From Bacteroidota bacterium (GTDB taxonomy: Bacteria; Bacteroidota; Bacteroidia; Chitinophagales; Saprospiraceae), in assembly GCA_024280135.1 (NCBI GenBank), contig JAJRQS010000007.1:1-9106 (forward strand): a DNA stretch of 9,106 nt. Direction: 5' to 3'. A program made the translations under genes and the position numbers. Below the pieces are notes generated by a model. That model was given only the letters and a program-made list of their open reading frames with translations, was not told the origin of the DNA and searched no databases. Below, piece by piece: positions 1 through 6,432 of the stretch (positions are counted from its first letter, which is position 1; each line of letters starts with the position of its first letter).

Positions 1-1533
1 ACAACTTCGCCATCGGTCATGACCGCTTCAAACCAAAAAATCACCTGCAACATTGCGCAAGTGTATATTGAAGCCAATGTAAGCACTGGAAGTGGCAATT
101 ACACATACGAATGGAGTCCGTTATCAGGTATCGTTAGTGGAAGTACTACTCCTAACCCACTTGTCAACCAAACTGGATTTTACAATGTAATTGTAACAGA
201 CAATGAAAATGGATGTACAACTCCTGCTAGTGTTGTAGTAGAAGCATCAACTGAAATGCCTACTGTGAGCCTTACGGCCAATGATACTTTAACTTGTAGA
301 GACACAATAGTATCACTAAGCGCAACTTATAATAGTACTTATGCTATTGCTTGGAATACGCTTGATGGTCAAATCGATGGTGACGCTACAATTGCCAATC
401 CAACTGTGAGCCAGATAGGTACTTATACTGCGACTATTACAAATACTGCGACGGGTTGTTCTACCACACAATCTGTAGAAGTAGCGTCAAACGTAGAGAC
501 ACCGATTGCTAATGCAGAAGACATCATCAAGACTGATTGCACCTCTAAAAATGTGCAAATAGGTAGCCTTGATAATGCTTCTATGAGCAACGTCCTATTT
601 GAATGGACGACCATTGATGGTAACTTTGTATCTGCATCAAACCTACCCAATCCAATTGTGGACAGGAAAGGAACGTATCACTTACGTGTAATCAATAATG
701 ATAATGGATGTTCTAATGAAGACGAAATAGAAGTAACCGACTTGGAAGCGCTTTCAGGTGCTGAGTTTACAGCATCATTACCAGGTTGTGATGGAAGAAC
801 AGGAGCCATTATGATTAATAATATTATTGGCTCAACTGAACCATTTACCTATTCTTTCAACGGAGGTACAACCTTTGGAACGACTCCGATGATAGCTGGA
901 TTATATCCTGGAGATTATGAAGTAATCATCCAGGATGCAATGGGATGTGAATATACAGAAACCATTACATTACCCATACCACAGGAAGGAGACATCTTAA
1001 TTGAACCAGATGTATTGATTACCATGGGTGACAGTACGCATCTAGAAGTCTTCACTTCTACACCGAATTCAGCTATCGATACAATTATTTGGACACCGAA
1101 TGAAGAGCTTACATGCTTGAATAGTTGCTTCGAACAGACAGTAAAACCATTAGCAACAACTATTTATTCAATTACAATTATTGATACACTAGGTTGTGTT
1201 TCGACTGCAAAAACAACGGTACATGTTGAGGATCCAGACATCTTTATCCCGAATGTATTTTCACCAAATGACGGCGACGGTCAAAACGACTTCTTCACTG
1301 TAATGGGTAATACTTCTAGAATTGAAGAAATTGTGACCATGCAAATATTTGACAGATGGGGGACACATATTTTCTCAAAAGAGCACTTCCAAGTCAACGA
1401 CTATAGTGAAGGGTGGGACGGAACATTCCGTGGAAAACCAGCTCAAGAAGGTGTTTATATTTACTTCTTGAAGGTTAGATACATCGACGGAAAAGAAGTT
1501 CAATTTGAAGGAGATATTTCTATTGCCAATTAA
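1..1533 (+). CDS. 3' part of a large secreted repeat protein with a type-B T9SS C-terminal sorting domain
   Basis: The frame is open from base 1, so the gene starts upstream; the first in-window ATG at 19 is internal. The 510 visible residues begin with three tandem Ig/PKD-like repeats of 81-83 residues. Their first cysteines are encoded at 46, 295 and 538, and each runs Cys - W - DG/SG - NP.V - GtY - nGC. Then comes a SprB-like repeat (about 760-980; PFTYSFNGG, GDYEVIIQDAMGCEY), one more PKD-like domain, and from about 1240 a gliding-motility-associated C-terminal domain (FIPNVFSPNDGDGQNDFF, IFDRWG, GWDGTFRGKPAQEGVYIY). In this family that domain directs export by the type IX secretion system and surface attachment or release. 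The most likely role is a cell-surface adhesin or matrix protein; the ligand cannot be read from the sequence. It ends with TAA and is followed 22 bases later by a terminator. Confidence 0.9.
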   Translation, partial: TTSPSVMTASNQKITCNIAQVYIEANVSTGSGNYTYEWSPLSGIVSGSTTPNPLVNQTGFYNVIVTDNENGCTTPASVVVEASTEMPTVSLTANDTLTCRDTIVSLSATYNSTYAIAWNTLDGQIDGDATIANPTVSQIGTYTATITNTATGCSTTQSVEVASNVETPIANAEDIIKTDCTSKNVQIGSLDNASMSNVLFEWTTIDGNFVSASNLPNPIVDRKGTYHLRVINNDNGCSNEDEIEVTDLEALSGAEFTASLPGCDGRTGAIMINNIIGSTEPFTYSFNGGTTFGTTPMIAGLYPGDYEVIIQDAMGCEYTETITLPIPQEGDILIEPDVLITMGDSTHLEVFTSTPNSAIDTIIWTPNEELTCLNSCFEQTVKPLATTIYSITIIDTLGCVSTAKTTVHVEDPDIFIPNVFSPNDGDGQNDFFTVMGNTSRIEEIVTMQIFDRWGTHIFSKEHFQVNDYSEGWDGTFRGKPAQEGVYIYFLKVRYIDGKEVQFEGDISIAN

Positions 1534-1555
1534 AGATCAAACATATTATGAGCTT

Positions 1556-1592
1556 AAAAAGGCCGACTTGCAAATGCAAGTCGGTCTTTTTT
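1556..1592 (+). terminator. Strong intrinsic terminator after the adhesin gene, symmetric enough to act both ways
   Basis: A 12-pair stem with one G-T wobble (1561-1572 with 1575-1586, GCCGACTTGCA against TGCAAGTCGGT) has a very tight loop. It is preceded by five A and followed by six T. It sits 22 bases after the adhesin stop codon. Because an A run lies on the other side, it also reads as a terminator for anything transcribed leftward from 1600-1730. Confidence 0.9.
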
Positions 1593-1601
1593 CTTCTTTT
1601 T

Positions 1602-1727
1602 TTAATAACTACACCATCTCCCAATGCAGCGTTTTTCACGAAGTAAAAAGACGAAATCTGTGAAAACAGTTGCAACCGTGTCACCCTTGCCTGCCTGAAT
1701 CGTCAGAGGTGCCGTCCTATCTAGCAT
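1602..1727 (-). other. Unassigned GC-rich intergenic block with a 41-codon ORF-like signal
   Basis: By direct count, 1621-1720 is 48% G+C and 1671-1720 is 58%, which looks high beside the AT-rich flanks. On the minus strand, ATG at 1727 opens a 41-codon frame ending in TAA at 1602, with a protein-like middle (TIQAGKGDTVATVFTDF). A second minus frame overlaps its end and reads FVKNAALGDGVVIKK, which could mean a decayed gene with a frameshift. The symmetric hairpin at 1556-1592 lies just downstream on this strand. An imperfect stem (1625-1630 with 1669-1674, and TTTTCAC 1633-1639 with GTGAAAA 1660-1666) is also present. I recognise no family. It could be a small gene, a gene remnant, a dispersed repeat or a small RNA. 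Confidence 0.25.
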
Positions 1728-1750
1728 ACTGAGTAGTTACCATTTTTTAT

Positions 1751-1758
1751 TATATTTG
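1751..1758 (+). promoter_or_regulatory. Bacteroidota -7 promoter box for the Nramp gene
   Basis: TATATTTG matches the Bacteroidota -7 consensus TAnnTTTG. It ends five bases before the ATG at 1764, so transcription should begin at or next to that ATG. No convincing -33 TTG element is visible upstream. The box overlaps an in-frame GTG at 1758, which argues against that codon as the start. Confidence 0.6.
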
Positions 1759-1763
1759 TGCAC

Positions 1764-3038
1764 ATGAAAAGCAATCTACTCAAAACAATCGGCCCAGGAG
1801 TTATTTTTGCTTCTATGGCCATTGGTGTTTCCCACCTTGTACAATCTACACGCGCAGGAGCCATCTATGGATTTGGGCTACTACTCTTAATTTTAGTCAC
1901 CAATGTATTAAAATATCCTTTCTTTGAATATGCGACTCGTTACGCAAATGCAACGGGTGAAAGTTTAATTGATGGCTATCATAAAATGGGCCGCTGGATT
2001 CTTTGGGTTTATTTTATACTGACAATAGCCTCGATGTTTTTTGTAATGGCAGCTGTAGGCATTGTGACAGCAGGATTTTTAGATAATTTATTTGGCATTA
2101 ATAATTTGTTTTGGGTAACTATTGGACTATTTGTTTTTGGCTTTATAATACTAGTTGTGGGTCAATACAAGACTTTAGACTCTTTGATAAAAGCGATTGG
2201 AGGCATATTACTCATCAGCACTTTGTTAGCTTTTATTTTTGCCCTCAATCATGGGCCACAAGGAAGTCAAACAAACCTATTACCCACTATCAATTGGTCA
2301 GATGACGGTACTATTTTATTTCTAATCGCACTGATGGGCTGGATGCCTACGGCGGTTGACATGTCTGCTTGGACAAGCCTTTGGACGGTAGAACGAATCA
2401 AACAAACCGGCTACCACCCTACGCTCAAAGAAAGTCTTTTTGATTTTAACTTTGGGTACATTGTCACCGCTTTACTAGCCATTTGCTTTGTCACACTCGG
2501 TGCTTTTTTACTCTATGGAACAGGAATTAAACTCGCTGGATCTAGTGCCGTTTTTGCCAATCAAGTAGTTCAAATGTACACTAAAACCATTGGGGGTTGG
2601 AGCTATTGGATCGTGGCCACATCTGCCTTTTCTATTATGTTTGGCACTTCTATTTCTGTCATGGATGGCTATGCACGAACCCTAGAACGAACCTCCGAAC
2701 TACTATTCCTCAACAAAGAAAAAGCACAAGAGGCACTCCAAAACAAACGCTTCTATAACGGTTCTATTTTAATTTTACTCCTAGGCGCGTTTGTCATAAT
2801 CTATTACATGCTTTTTTGGAAAAACAATCCCAAAGGATTTAAATCTTTAATTGATTTAGCGACAACTATTTCATTCTTGATAGCACCTTTCATCGCAATT
2901 GTAAACTTCAAATTAGTCACCTCAAAAGATTTTCCTATTGAAGCACAGCCCAAACCTTGGCTCAAAATTTTGAGCTGGCTAGGCATTCTATTCCTTGTAG
3001 GATTTTCTTTTTATTTTATTTGGGTAAAGGTTTTATGA
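1764..3038 (+). CDS. Divergent Nramp-family divalent-metal transporter homologue
   Basis: This is a 424-residue polytopic membrane protein, probably with 11 membrane segments. It has the Nramp opening GPGVIFASMAIG, the loop KYPFFEYATRYANATGESL and the paired TM1/TM6 breaks. Nramp proteins use proton-driven import of Mn2+ or Fe2+, coordinated by the TM1 DPGN and TM6 MPH motifs. Here the TM1 motif reads GVSH (residues 21-24), so the metal-binding Asp and Asn are Gly and His. In TM6 the Met-Pro is kept (M194, P195), but the following His-Asn is Thr-Ala. Fold membership is clear; the substrate is not, and Mn2+/Fe2+ should not be assumed. I chose ATG 1764 over GTG 1758 because the -7 box overlaps the GTG. 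A YjbQ gene follows after 34 bases in the same direction. Confidence 0.85.
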   Translation: MKSNLLKTIGPGVIFASMAIGVSHLVQSTRAGAIYGFGLLLLILVTNVLKYPFFEYATRYANATGESLIDGYHKMGRWILWVYFILTIASMFFVMAAVGIVTAGFLDNLFGINNLFWVTIGLFVFGFIILVVGQYKTLDSLIKAIGGILLISTLLAFIFALNHGPQGSQTNLLPTINWSDDGTILFLIALMGWMPTAVDMSAWTSLWTVERIKQTGYHPTLKESLFDFNFGYIVTALLAICFVTLGAFLLYGTGIKLAGSSAVFANQVVQMYTKTIGGWSYWIVATSAFSIMFGTSISVMDGYARTLERTSELLFLNKEKAQEALQNKRFYNGSILILLLGAFVIIYYMLFWKNNPKGFKSLIDLATTISFLIAPFIAIVNFKLVTSKDFPIEAQPKPWLKILSWLGILFLVGFSFYFIWVKVL

Positions 3039-3060
3039 GTGAAGATTCAATAATACCTCT

Positions 3061-3068
3061 TACATTTA
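3061..3068 (+). promoter_or_regulatory. Possible weak -7 promoter box before the YjbQ gene
   Basis: TACATTTA differs from TAnnTTTG in the last base and ends four bases before the ATG at 3073, the same geometry as at 1751 and 7636. The gene could instead be read through from the Nramp promoter, since the gap is only 34 bases. Confidence 0.3.
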
Positions 3069-3072
3069 CACC

Positions 3073-3483
3073 ATGAAAACAACCCAACAACTCATCACCC
3101 TTCCCGCTTTCTCAAGAGGCTTTCATTTGATAACCGACATTATCGAAGCAGAAATACAACTACCTGCTACTGGGATATTAACGCTATTTATTCAGCACAC
3201 CTCTGCGGGGCTCACCATTAATGAAAATGCGGATCCTGATGTCCGAGTAGATTTTGAGCAAATATTTAATAAGCTAGTTCCTGAAAACATGCCGTTCTTG
3301 ACACACACTTTAGAAGGTTCAGATGATATGCCGGCCCATATTAAAGCTTCGCTTGTGGGGGCTTCTGTAACCATTCCGATTGTCGATGGACAATTAGCTT
3401 TGGGGACTTGGCAAGGAATCTTTCTTTGTGAATTTCGCAATCATGGCGGACAAAGGAAAATCTTAGCAACAGTGATGGGATAA
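3073..3483 (+). CDS. YjbQ/UPF0047 family protein (secondary thiamine-phosphate synthase type)
   Basis: At 136 residues it is the family's usual full length. Its signature segments are intact and in order: QHTSAGLTINENADPDVR, the HTLEGSDDMPAHIKASL stretch, and GTWQGIFLCEFRNH near the C-terminus. The family is a small soluble beta-rich protein with conserved His and acidic residues grouped at a presumed active site. E. coli YjbQ shows a weak thiamine-phosphate synthase activity, and the physiological role remains unsettled, so the enzyme name is a family label. ATG 3073 is the only reasonable start. It lies 34 bases after the Nramp gene on the same strand. Its 3' side faces the lpxK gene running toward it. 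Confidence 0.9.
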   Translation: MKTTQQLITLPAFSRGFHLITDIIEAEIQLPATGILTLFIQHTSAGLTINENADPDVRVDFEQIFNKLVPENMPFLTHTLEGSDDMPAHIKASLVGASVTIPIVDGQLALGTWQGIFLCEFRNHGGQRKILATVMG

Positions 3484-3576
3484 GATGTTTTCCAATACCG
3501 TCAAAAATATCTCTTGCTGAAATATCGGGTTTTGTTTTGCATATTCTAGCATCAAACAATTAACGTCCATATCTTC

Positions 3577-3653
3577 TTTTTAGCTCACACTAGGTAGTGT
3601 TTTTAGCTCAAAAAATAATATTTTTGAGCTATATTCTTCTATCTATTGAGCTA
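3577..3653. repeat. Nested direct and inverted TAGCTCA repeats between convergent genes, likely including terminators
   Basis: TAGCTCA occurs at 3581-3587 and 3604-3610, and its reverse complement TGAGCTA at 3625-3631 and 3647-3653. The left pair extends to an 11-base direct repeat TTTTTAGCTCA (3577-3587 and 3600-3610). The inner pair forms a perfect 11-bp stem (3604-3614 with 3621-3631) with a 6-base loop. Between the left copies lies ACACTA-GG-TAGTGT (3587-3600) followed by T4, which reads as a small plus-strand terminator. The block separates the 3' ends of yjbQ and lpxK, so termination is the simplest role. The fourfold near-symmetric layout (offsets of 23 and 22 bases) is more than a single terminator needs. 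Confidence 0.6.
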
Positions 3654-3721
3654 CAATGGCATTTCCAAAATGTCTAAATTACTGATTATCAAGTCTCTAA
3701 AATTTCAAAACCCTAATAAAT

Positions 3722-4165
3722 TTACACTTCAAAGTCCAGTAAAAAATCTTTTATCTCTTTTTCAAATTCAGTTTTCTGCTCAAAAAGAAAAGAAACAGCG
3801 GTGGGTAAAATAAAAATAGGCATCTTATTGTCCATGATGTATTGCCGATGCTTATCTAGTCGAATGGCATCTTTCTCGGTGGTAATATATACTTTCTTTT
3901 CAGCTTTAGTCGTATTAAAAAGTTTTTGGATAGCGTCCATATCTTTTGGCTCGAAAGGGTGATGATCTGCAAACTTGGCAATGAATGTTTCTTTTACCAA
4001 GGACTCCAAATGATAAATTAAATAATCTGGCTGCGCAATACCACTGATCAGAATGACTGTCATTTCCTTTGTCAAATTCAATCGTTGATTGCCATTATAA
4101 ATATAATACGGTGCCCCATATACATACTTACTAAAGAAGACTTTTTGGTTTGGAAGCGGCTTTAT
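3722..4165 (-). CDS. lpxK: LpxK, C-terminal part, in the -1 frame relative to the N-terminal part
   Basis: This frame is open from the stop at 4187-4189, and LpxK-like residues begin at the A tract: IKPLPNQKVFFSKYVYG, then ISGIAQPDYL, FADHHPF and ITTEKDAIRL. The last two are hallmark motifs of the C-terminal half of tetraacyldisaccharide 4'-kinase. Counted from the shift point it gives 147 residues, which with the 206 upstream makes 353, a normal length for the family. It has no good start of its own near the 5' end: the first usable codon is a TTG at 4081, inside conserved sequence. It is therefore the second half of a split gene and not an independent gene. If translation never shifts frame here, the kinase would lack this half and should be inactive. 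Confidence 0.88.
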   Translation of the reverse strand: MKPLPNQKVFFSKYVYGAPYYIYNGNQRLNLTKEMTVILISGIAQPDYLIYHLESLVKETFIAKFADHHPFEPKDMDAIQKLFNTTKAEKKVYITTEKDAIRLDKHRQYIMDNKMPIFILPTAVSFLFEQKTEFEKEIKDFLLDFEV

Positions 4166-4171
4166 TTTTTT
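4162..4171 (-). other. Slippery heptamer A AAA AAA with adjacent stop inside lpxK
   Basis: On the minus strand the tract AAAAAAA (4171-4165) is followed directly by TAA (4164-4162). In the incoming frame the codons are ATA AAA AAA TAA, so the tract sits exactly as X XXY YYZ, the arrangement used in programmed -1 frameshifting. Slipping back one base after the second AAA gives ATA AAG CCG and continues into the rest of LpxK. The same result would come from an RNA or DNA with eight A. I see no strong stem-loop just downstream and no clear Shine-Dalgarno-like stimulator upstream. Confidence 0.7.
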
Positions 4172-4782
4172 ATAAAATAAGCCCGATTAGATTCGGTAAC
4201 TTCTTCCGGGCATTTGGTCACCACAATGATATCTGCTCTTTTTTTGCCTGAAGGCCACTCTCGTAAATTTCCAGAAGGCAATAAAAAATCTTTAAAAAAT
4301 GGTCTTTTGTAATCCGTTAATAAAATATTTAATCCTGGATTTACCGCAAGGTGTTGGTAGGCATCATCTAATAAAATCACTTGGACATTATTGGCATGAC
4401 CCATTATCTGAGGGATGGCCATGGTGCGCTCCTCCCCGACTGTCACCAATACATCCTGAAATTTTCGTTTAAATTGTAACGGCTCATCTCCGACCGTTTC
4501 GGCAGTATCTTCGGGGGTTACAACCCGAAATCCTTTTGACTTTCGACCATAGCCTCGACTCAAGGTGGCTACATTTAGATATGGTCGCAACAGCATAATT
4601 AAATATTCAACGTGTGGGCTTTTACCTGTACCTCCTGTCGAGAGATTACCCACAGAAATAATCGGAATATCAAAAGAAACAGATTTTTTAGAGCTAGTCT
4701 CATACAAGAATACACGAATCGTCGTCCCTAACCCATAGAGCAAAGAAATAGGCAATAATAATATTCTTAAAAACCAATTCAT
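4162..4782 (-). CDS. lpxK: LpxK, N-terminal part (tetraacyldisaccharide 4'-kinase), ends early at an A tract
   Basis: LpxK phosphorylates the 4' position of the lipid A disaccharide at the inner face of the inner membrane. This half has a hydrophobic N-terminal anchor (residues 1-26), the P-loop GNLSTGGTGKSP (45-56), SRGYGR (75-80), VGDEP (97-101) and LLDDAYQH (137-144, usually DDGFQH). The frame stops after ...RAYFIKK at TAA 4164-4162, and the homology resumes without a gap in the -1 frame. ATG 4782 places the membrane anchor at residue 1, as expected. The gene begins 20 bases after the response regulator and is probably cotranscribed with it. Lipid A synthesis is normally essential in Gram-negative bacteria, so a true knockout would be surprising. 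A sequencing error in the homopolymer or a productive shift is more likely. Confidence 0.92.
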   Translation of the reverse strand: MNWFLRILLLPISLLYGLGTTIRVFLYETSSKKSVSFDIPIISVGNLSTGGTGKSPHVEYLIMLLRPYLNVATLSRGYGRKSKGFRVVTPEDTAETVGDEPLQFKRKFQDVLVTVGEERTMAIPQIMGHANNVQVILLDDAYQHLAVNPGLNILLTDYKRPFFKDFLLPSGNLREWPSGKKRADIIVVTKCPEEVTESNRAYFIKK

Positions 4783-4802
4783 CGGTAATGGGCAAAACCC
4801 AT

Positions 4803-5510
4803 TTAGTCTTCGTTCACTAAAAAGCGAAATCCGACTCCTCGCACATTTTCAATTTTAATGCCTTCATCTTTTTTAAGATATTTGCGCAAGCGAGTGATAA
4901 AGACATCCATGCTTCTACCTAAGAAATAATCATCTTCGCCCCAAAGCGCCAAAAGGATATCCGAACGCTTTACTAATTTATTCTGATGCTTCGAAAAAAA
5001 CATTAATAGATCGGCTTCTTTTTGCGTAAGCGAAGACTCCTCTTCTCCATGACGAACCAGTAAATTATTATAATCAAATGTATAACTCTTCAATTGAATA
5101 ATTTCACCATCACTATGCAAAACGGGACTCAAAGATCTTCTTAAAAAGATTTCGATTTTAAGCAAAAGCTCTTCCATATTAAAAGGCTTCGTCAGGTAGT
5201 CATCTCCGCCGATTCTTAATCCATGCAGCTTATCTTCTTTGAGCGACTTGGCAGTCAAAAAGATGATAGGAATCAATACATTCTTTGCACGGATTTTTTC
5301 GGCCACCTCAAAACCATCTACAAAAGGCAACATCACATCCAAAATAGCCAAGTCATAGTTACCTTTCTTAAATAACTTTAAGGCTTCTTGCCCGTCAGCT
5401 GCATAAGTAATTTTATATCCTGCCAACTCTAAGTTATCTTTCGTAACAAAACTTAGCGCTTCATCATCTTCGACATATAGTAGGTGTGCTTTGTGCTTCT
5501 TCTCAGCCAT
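4803..5510 (-). CDS. OmpR-family two-component response regulator
   Basis: This 235-residue protein has an N-terminal receiver domain (about 8-125): acidic pair D15/D16, phospho-acceptor D58 in LAILDVMLP, T86 in FLTAK and K108 in YLTKP. All expected residues are present. The C-terminal part (about 135-232) is an OmpR-type winged helix (SSLTQKEADLLMFF, GRSMDVFITRLRKYL, IENVRGVGFRF). It should bind DNA as a phosphorylated dimer and control transcription. It resembles Bacteroides RprY-type regulators, but that assignment is not secure. No histidine kinase gene is adjacent, so its partner is elsewhere or upstream beyond the divergent promoter region. lpxK follows after 20 bases, which suggests cotranscription. 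ATG 5510 gives a normal N-terminus for the family. Confidence 0.93.
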   Translation of the reverse strand: MAEKKHKAHLLYVEDDEALSFVTKDNLELAGYKITYAADGQEALKLFKKGNYDLAILDVMLPFVDGFEVAEKIRAKNVLIPIIFLTAKSLKEDKLHGLRIGGDDYLTKPFNMEELLLKIEIFLRRSLSPVLHSDGEIIQLKSYTFDYNNLLVRHGEEESSLTQKEADLLMFFSKHQNKLVKRSDILLALWGEDDYFLGRSMDVFITRLRKYLKKDEGIKIENVRGVGFRFLVNED

Positions 5511-5545
5511 GATATTATTTTTTGTGTTTGATTTCTACCTTGCGG

Positions 5546-5553
5546 CTAAATTA
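5546..5553 (-). promoter_or_regulatory. Possible -7 box for the response regulator-lpxK operon
   Basis: Read on the minus strand this is TAATTTAG, one base off TAnnTTTG, and it lies 35 bases before the response regulator ATG. No clear -33 element was found. The 205-base divergent region 5511-5715 shows no other strong structure. Confidence 0.3.
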
Positions 5554-5674
5554 CAACATCCTTTCGGAAAAAGAGTTCTTTTGTCCAAAAAATATATCTC
5601 TCAACTTTTTAAGTCTAAATAAATACTTTTGACTCGCCAATTATATTATTTTCCATCTTTATCATTTATTTCCA

Positions 5675-5682
5675 TAACTTTG
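5675..5682 (+). promoter_or_regulatory. Bacteroidota -7 promoter box for the DUF4197-AI-2E operon
   Basis: TAACTTTG matches TAnnTTTG exactly. It lies 33 bases before the ATG at 5716, predicting a short AT-rich leader of roughly 25 bases. A clear -33 TTG at the usual spacing is not visible. Confidence 0.6.
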
Positions 5683-5715
5683 TGTTAGAAAAATTACTAA
5701 TACAAACCCAATTAC

Positions 5716-6432
5716 ATGAAACGACTTGCCTTTTTATTCTTTTTAGTCTTCACTTTCTTTGCTTGTGACCCCGCTGATGTTCAGAAGACGATGGAAATTC
5801 TATCCTCCTCCTCTGAACTTACGAAAGGAGAAGCAGGGGCTGGTTTAAAAGAAGCCCTTACATTGGGTATTTCTCATGGCTCTAGTATCCTTTCGGCAAA
5901 AGATGGCTATTTCAAAAGTAAATACAAGATTCATTTACCACCGGAAGCACAAAAAGTCACGGCGAAATTACAAAACATCCCAGGCTTCAAAAATGTTGAA
6001 AATATCATCTTAGAAAAAATAAATAGAGGCGCAGAAGATGCCGCTAAAAAAGCAAAACCCATCTTTGTTTCTGCCATCAAGAAAATGACCTTTACAGATG
6101 CAATGGACATCCTAATGGGTGGTAATGATGCGGCAACAAAGTACTTAAAAAAAGCCACCTACAACCAACTCTACAAGGAGTTTAACCCTGTGATAATCAA
6201 GTCATTAGACAAGTTCCAAGCCAGAAAATATTGGGGCAATGCGGTATCCACATACAACAAAATCCCCTTGGTAACTAAAGTAAATTCGGATCTAGACGAC
6301 TATGTCACTAAGCAAGCTTTGGCAGGCTTATTTACCATGGTCCAAAAAGAAGAATACAGTATCCGAAAAGATAAATCTAAACGCGTGACTGACCTACTAA
6401 AAAAAGTATTTGCCAAGCAAGACAACAAATAG
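5716..6432 (+). CDS. DUF4197-family lipoprotein
   Basis: This is a 238-residue protein with a lipoprotein signal: charged MKR, hydrophobic core and FFAC with the lipidated cysteine at residue 17, so the mature protein is membrane-anchored outside the cytoplasm. The rest fits DUF4197: GLKEALTLGIS near 43, the DGYFKSKYKIHLP stretch, NRGAEDAAKKAKPIF, MTFTDAMDILMGG, DAATKYLKKATYNQL, and a C-terminal EEYSIRKDKSKRVTDLLKKVF. The domain is common in Gram-negative bacteria, and its biochemical function is unknown to me. It is mostly alpha-helical by composition. The stop codon TAG is followed at once by the ATG of the AI-2E-family gene, so the two are probably translated as a coupled pair. The residues after the cysteine (DPAD) do not form a clear surface-export signal. 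Confidence 0.88.
   Translation: MKRLAFLFFLVFTFFACDPADVQKTMEILSSSSELTKGEAGAGLKEALTLGISHGSSILSAKDGYFKSKYKIHLPPEAQKVTAKLQNIPGFKNVENIILEKINRGAEDAAKKAKPIFVSAIKKMTFTDAMDILMGGNDAATKYLKKATYNQLYKEFNPVIIKSLDKFQARKYWGNAVSTYNKIPLVTKVNSDLDDYVTKQALAGLFTMVQKEEYSIRKDKSKRVTDLLKKVFAKQDNK

Noticed and set aside
1625..1757. Metal-sensing riboswitch in front of the Nramp gene
   Set aside because: The predicted transcript starts at or next to the ATG, leaving no leader, and I recognise no known metal riboswitch motif.
1758..1763. GTG start for the Nramp gene, two codons upstream of the ATG
   Set aside because: The GTG overlaps the TATATTTG promoter box and would lie upstream of the expected transcript start.
2111..2305. 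64-codon frame inside the Nramp gene
   Set aside because: It lies in another frame of a clear membrane-protein gene and its translation has no recognisable features.
3192..3559. Minus-strand frames across the yjbQ gene and its 3' side
   Set aside because: They oppose highly conserved UPF0047 motifs and show no motif of their own.
3722..4081. The LpxK C-terminal frame as an independent gene starting at TTG 4081
   Set aside because: Conserved LpxK residues continue upstream of 4081 to the A tract, so it is the second half of lpxK.
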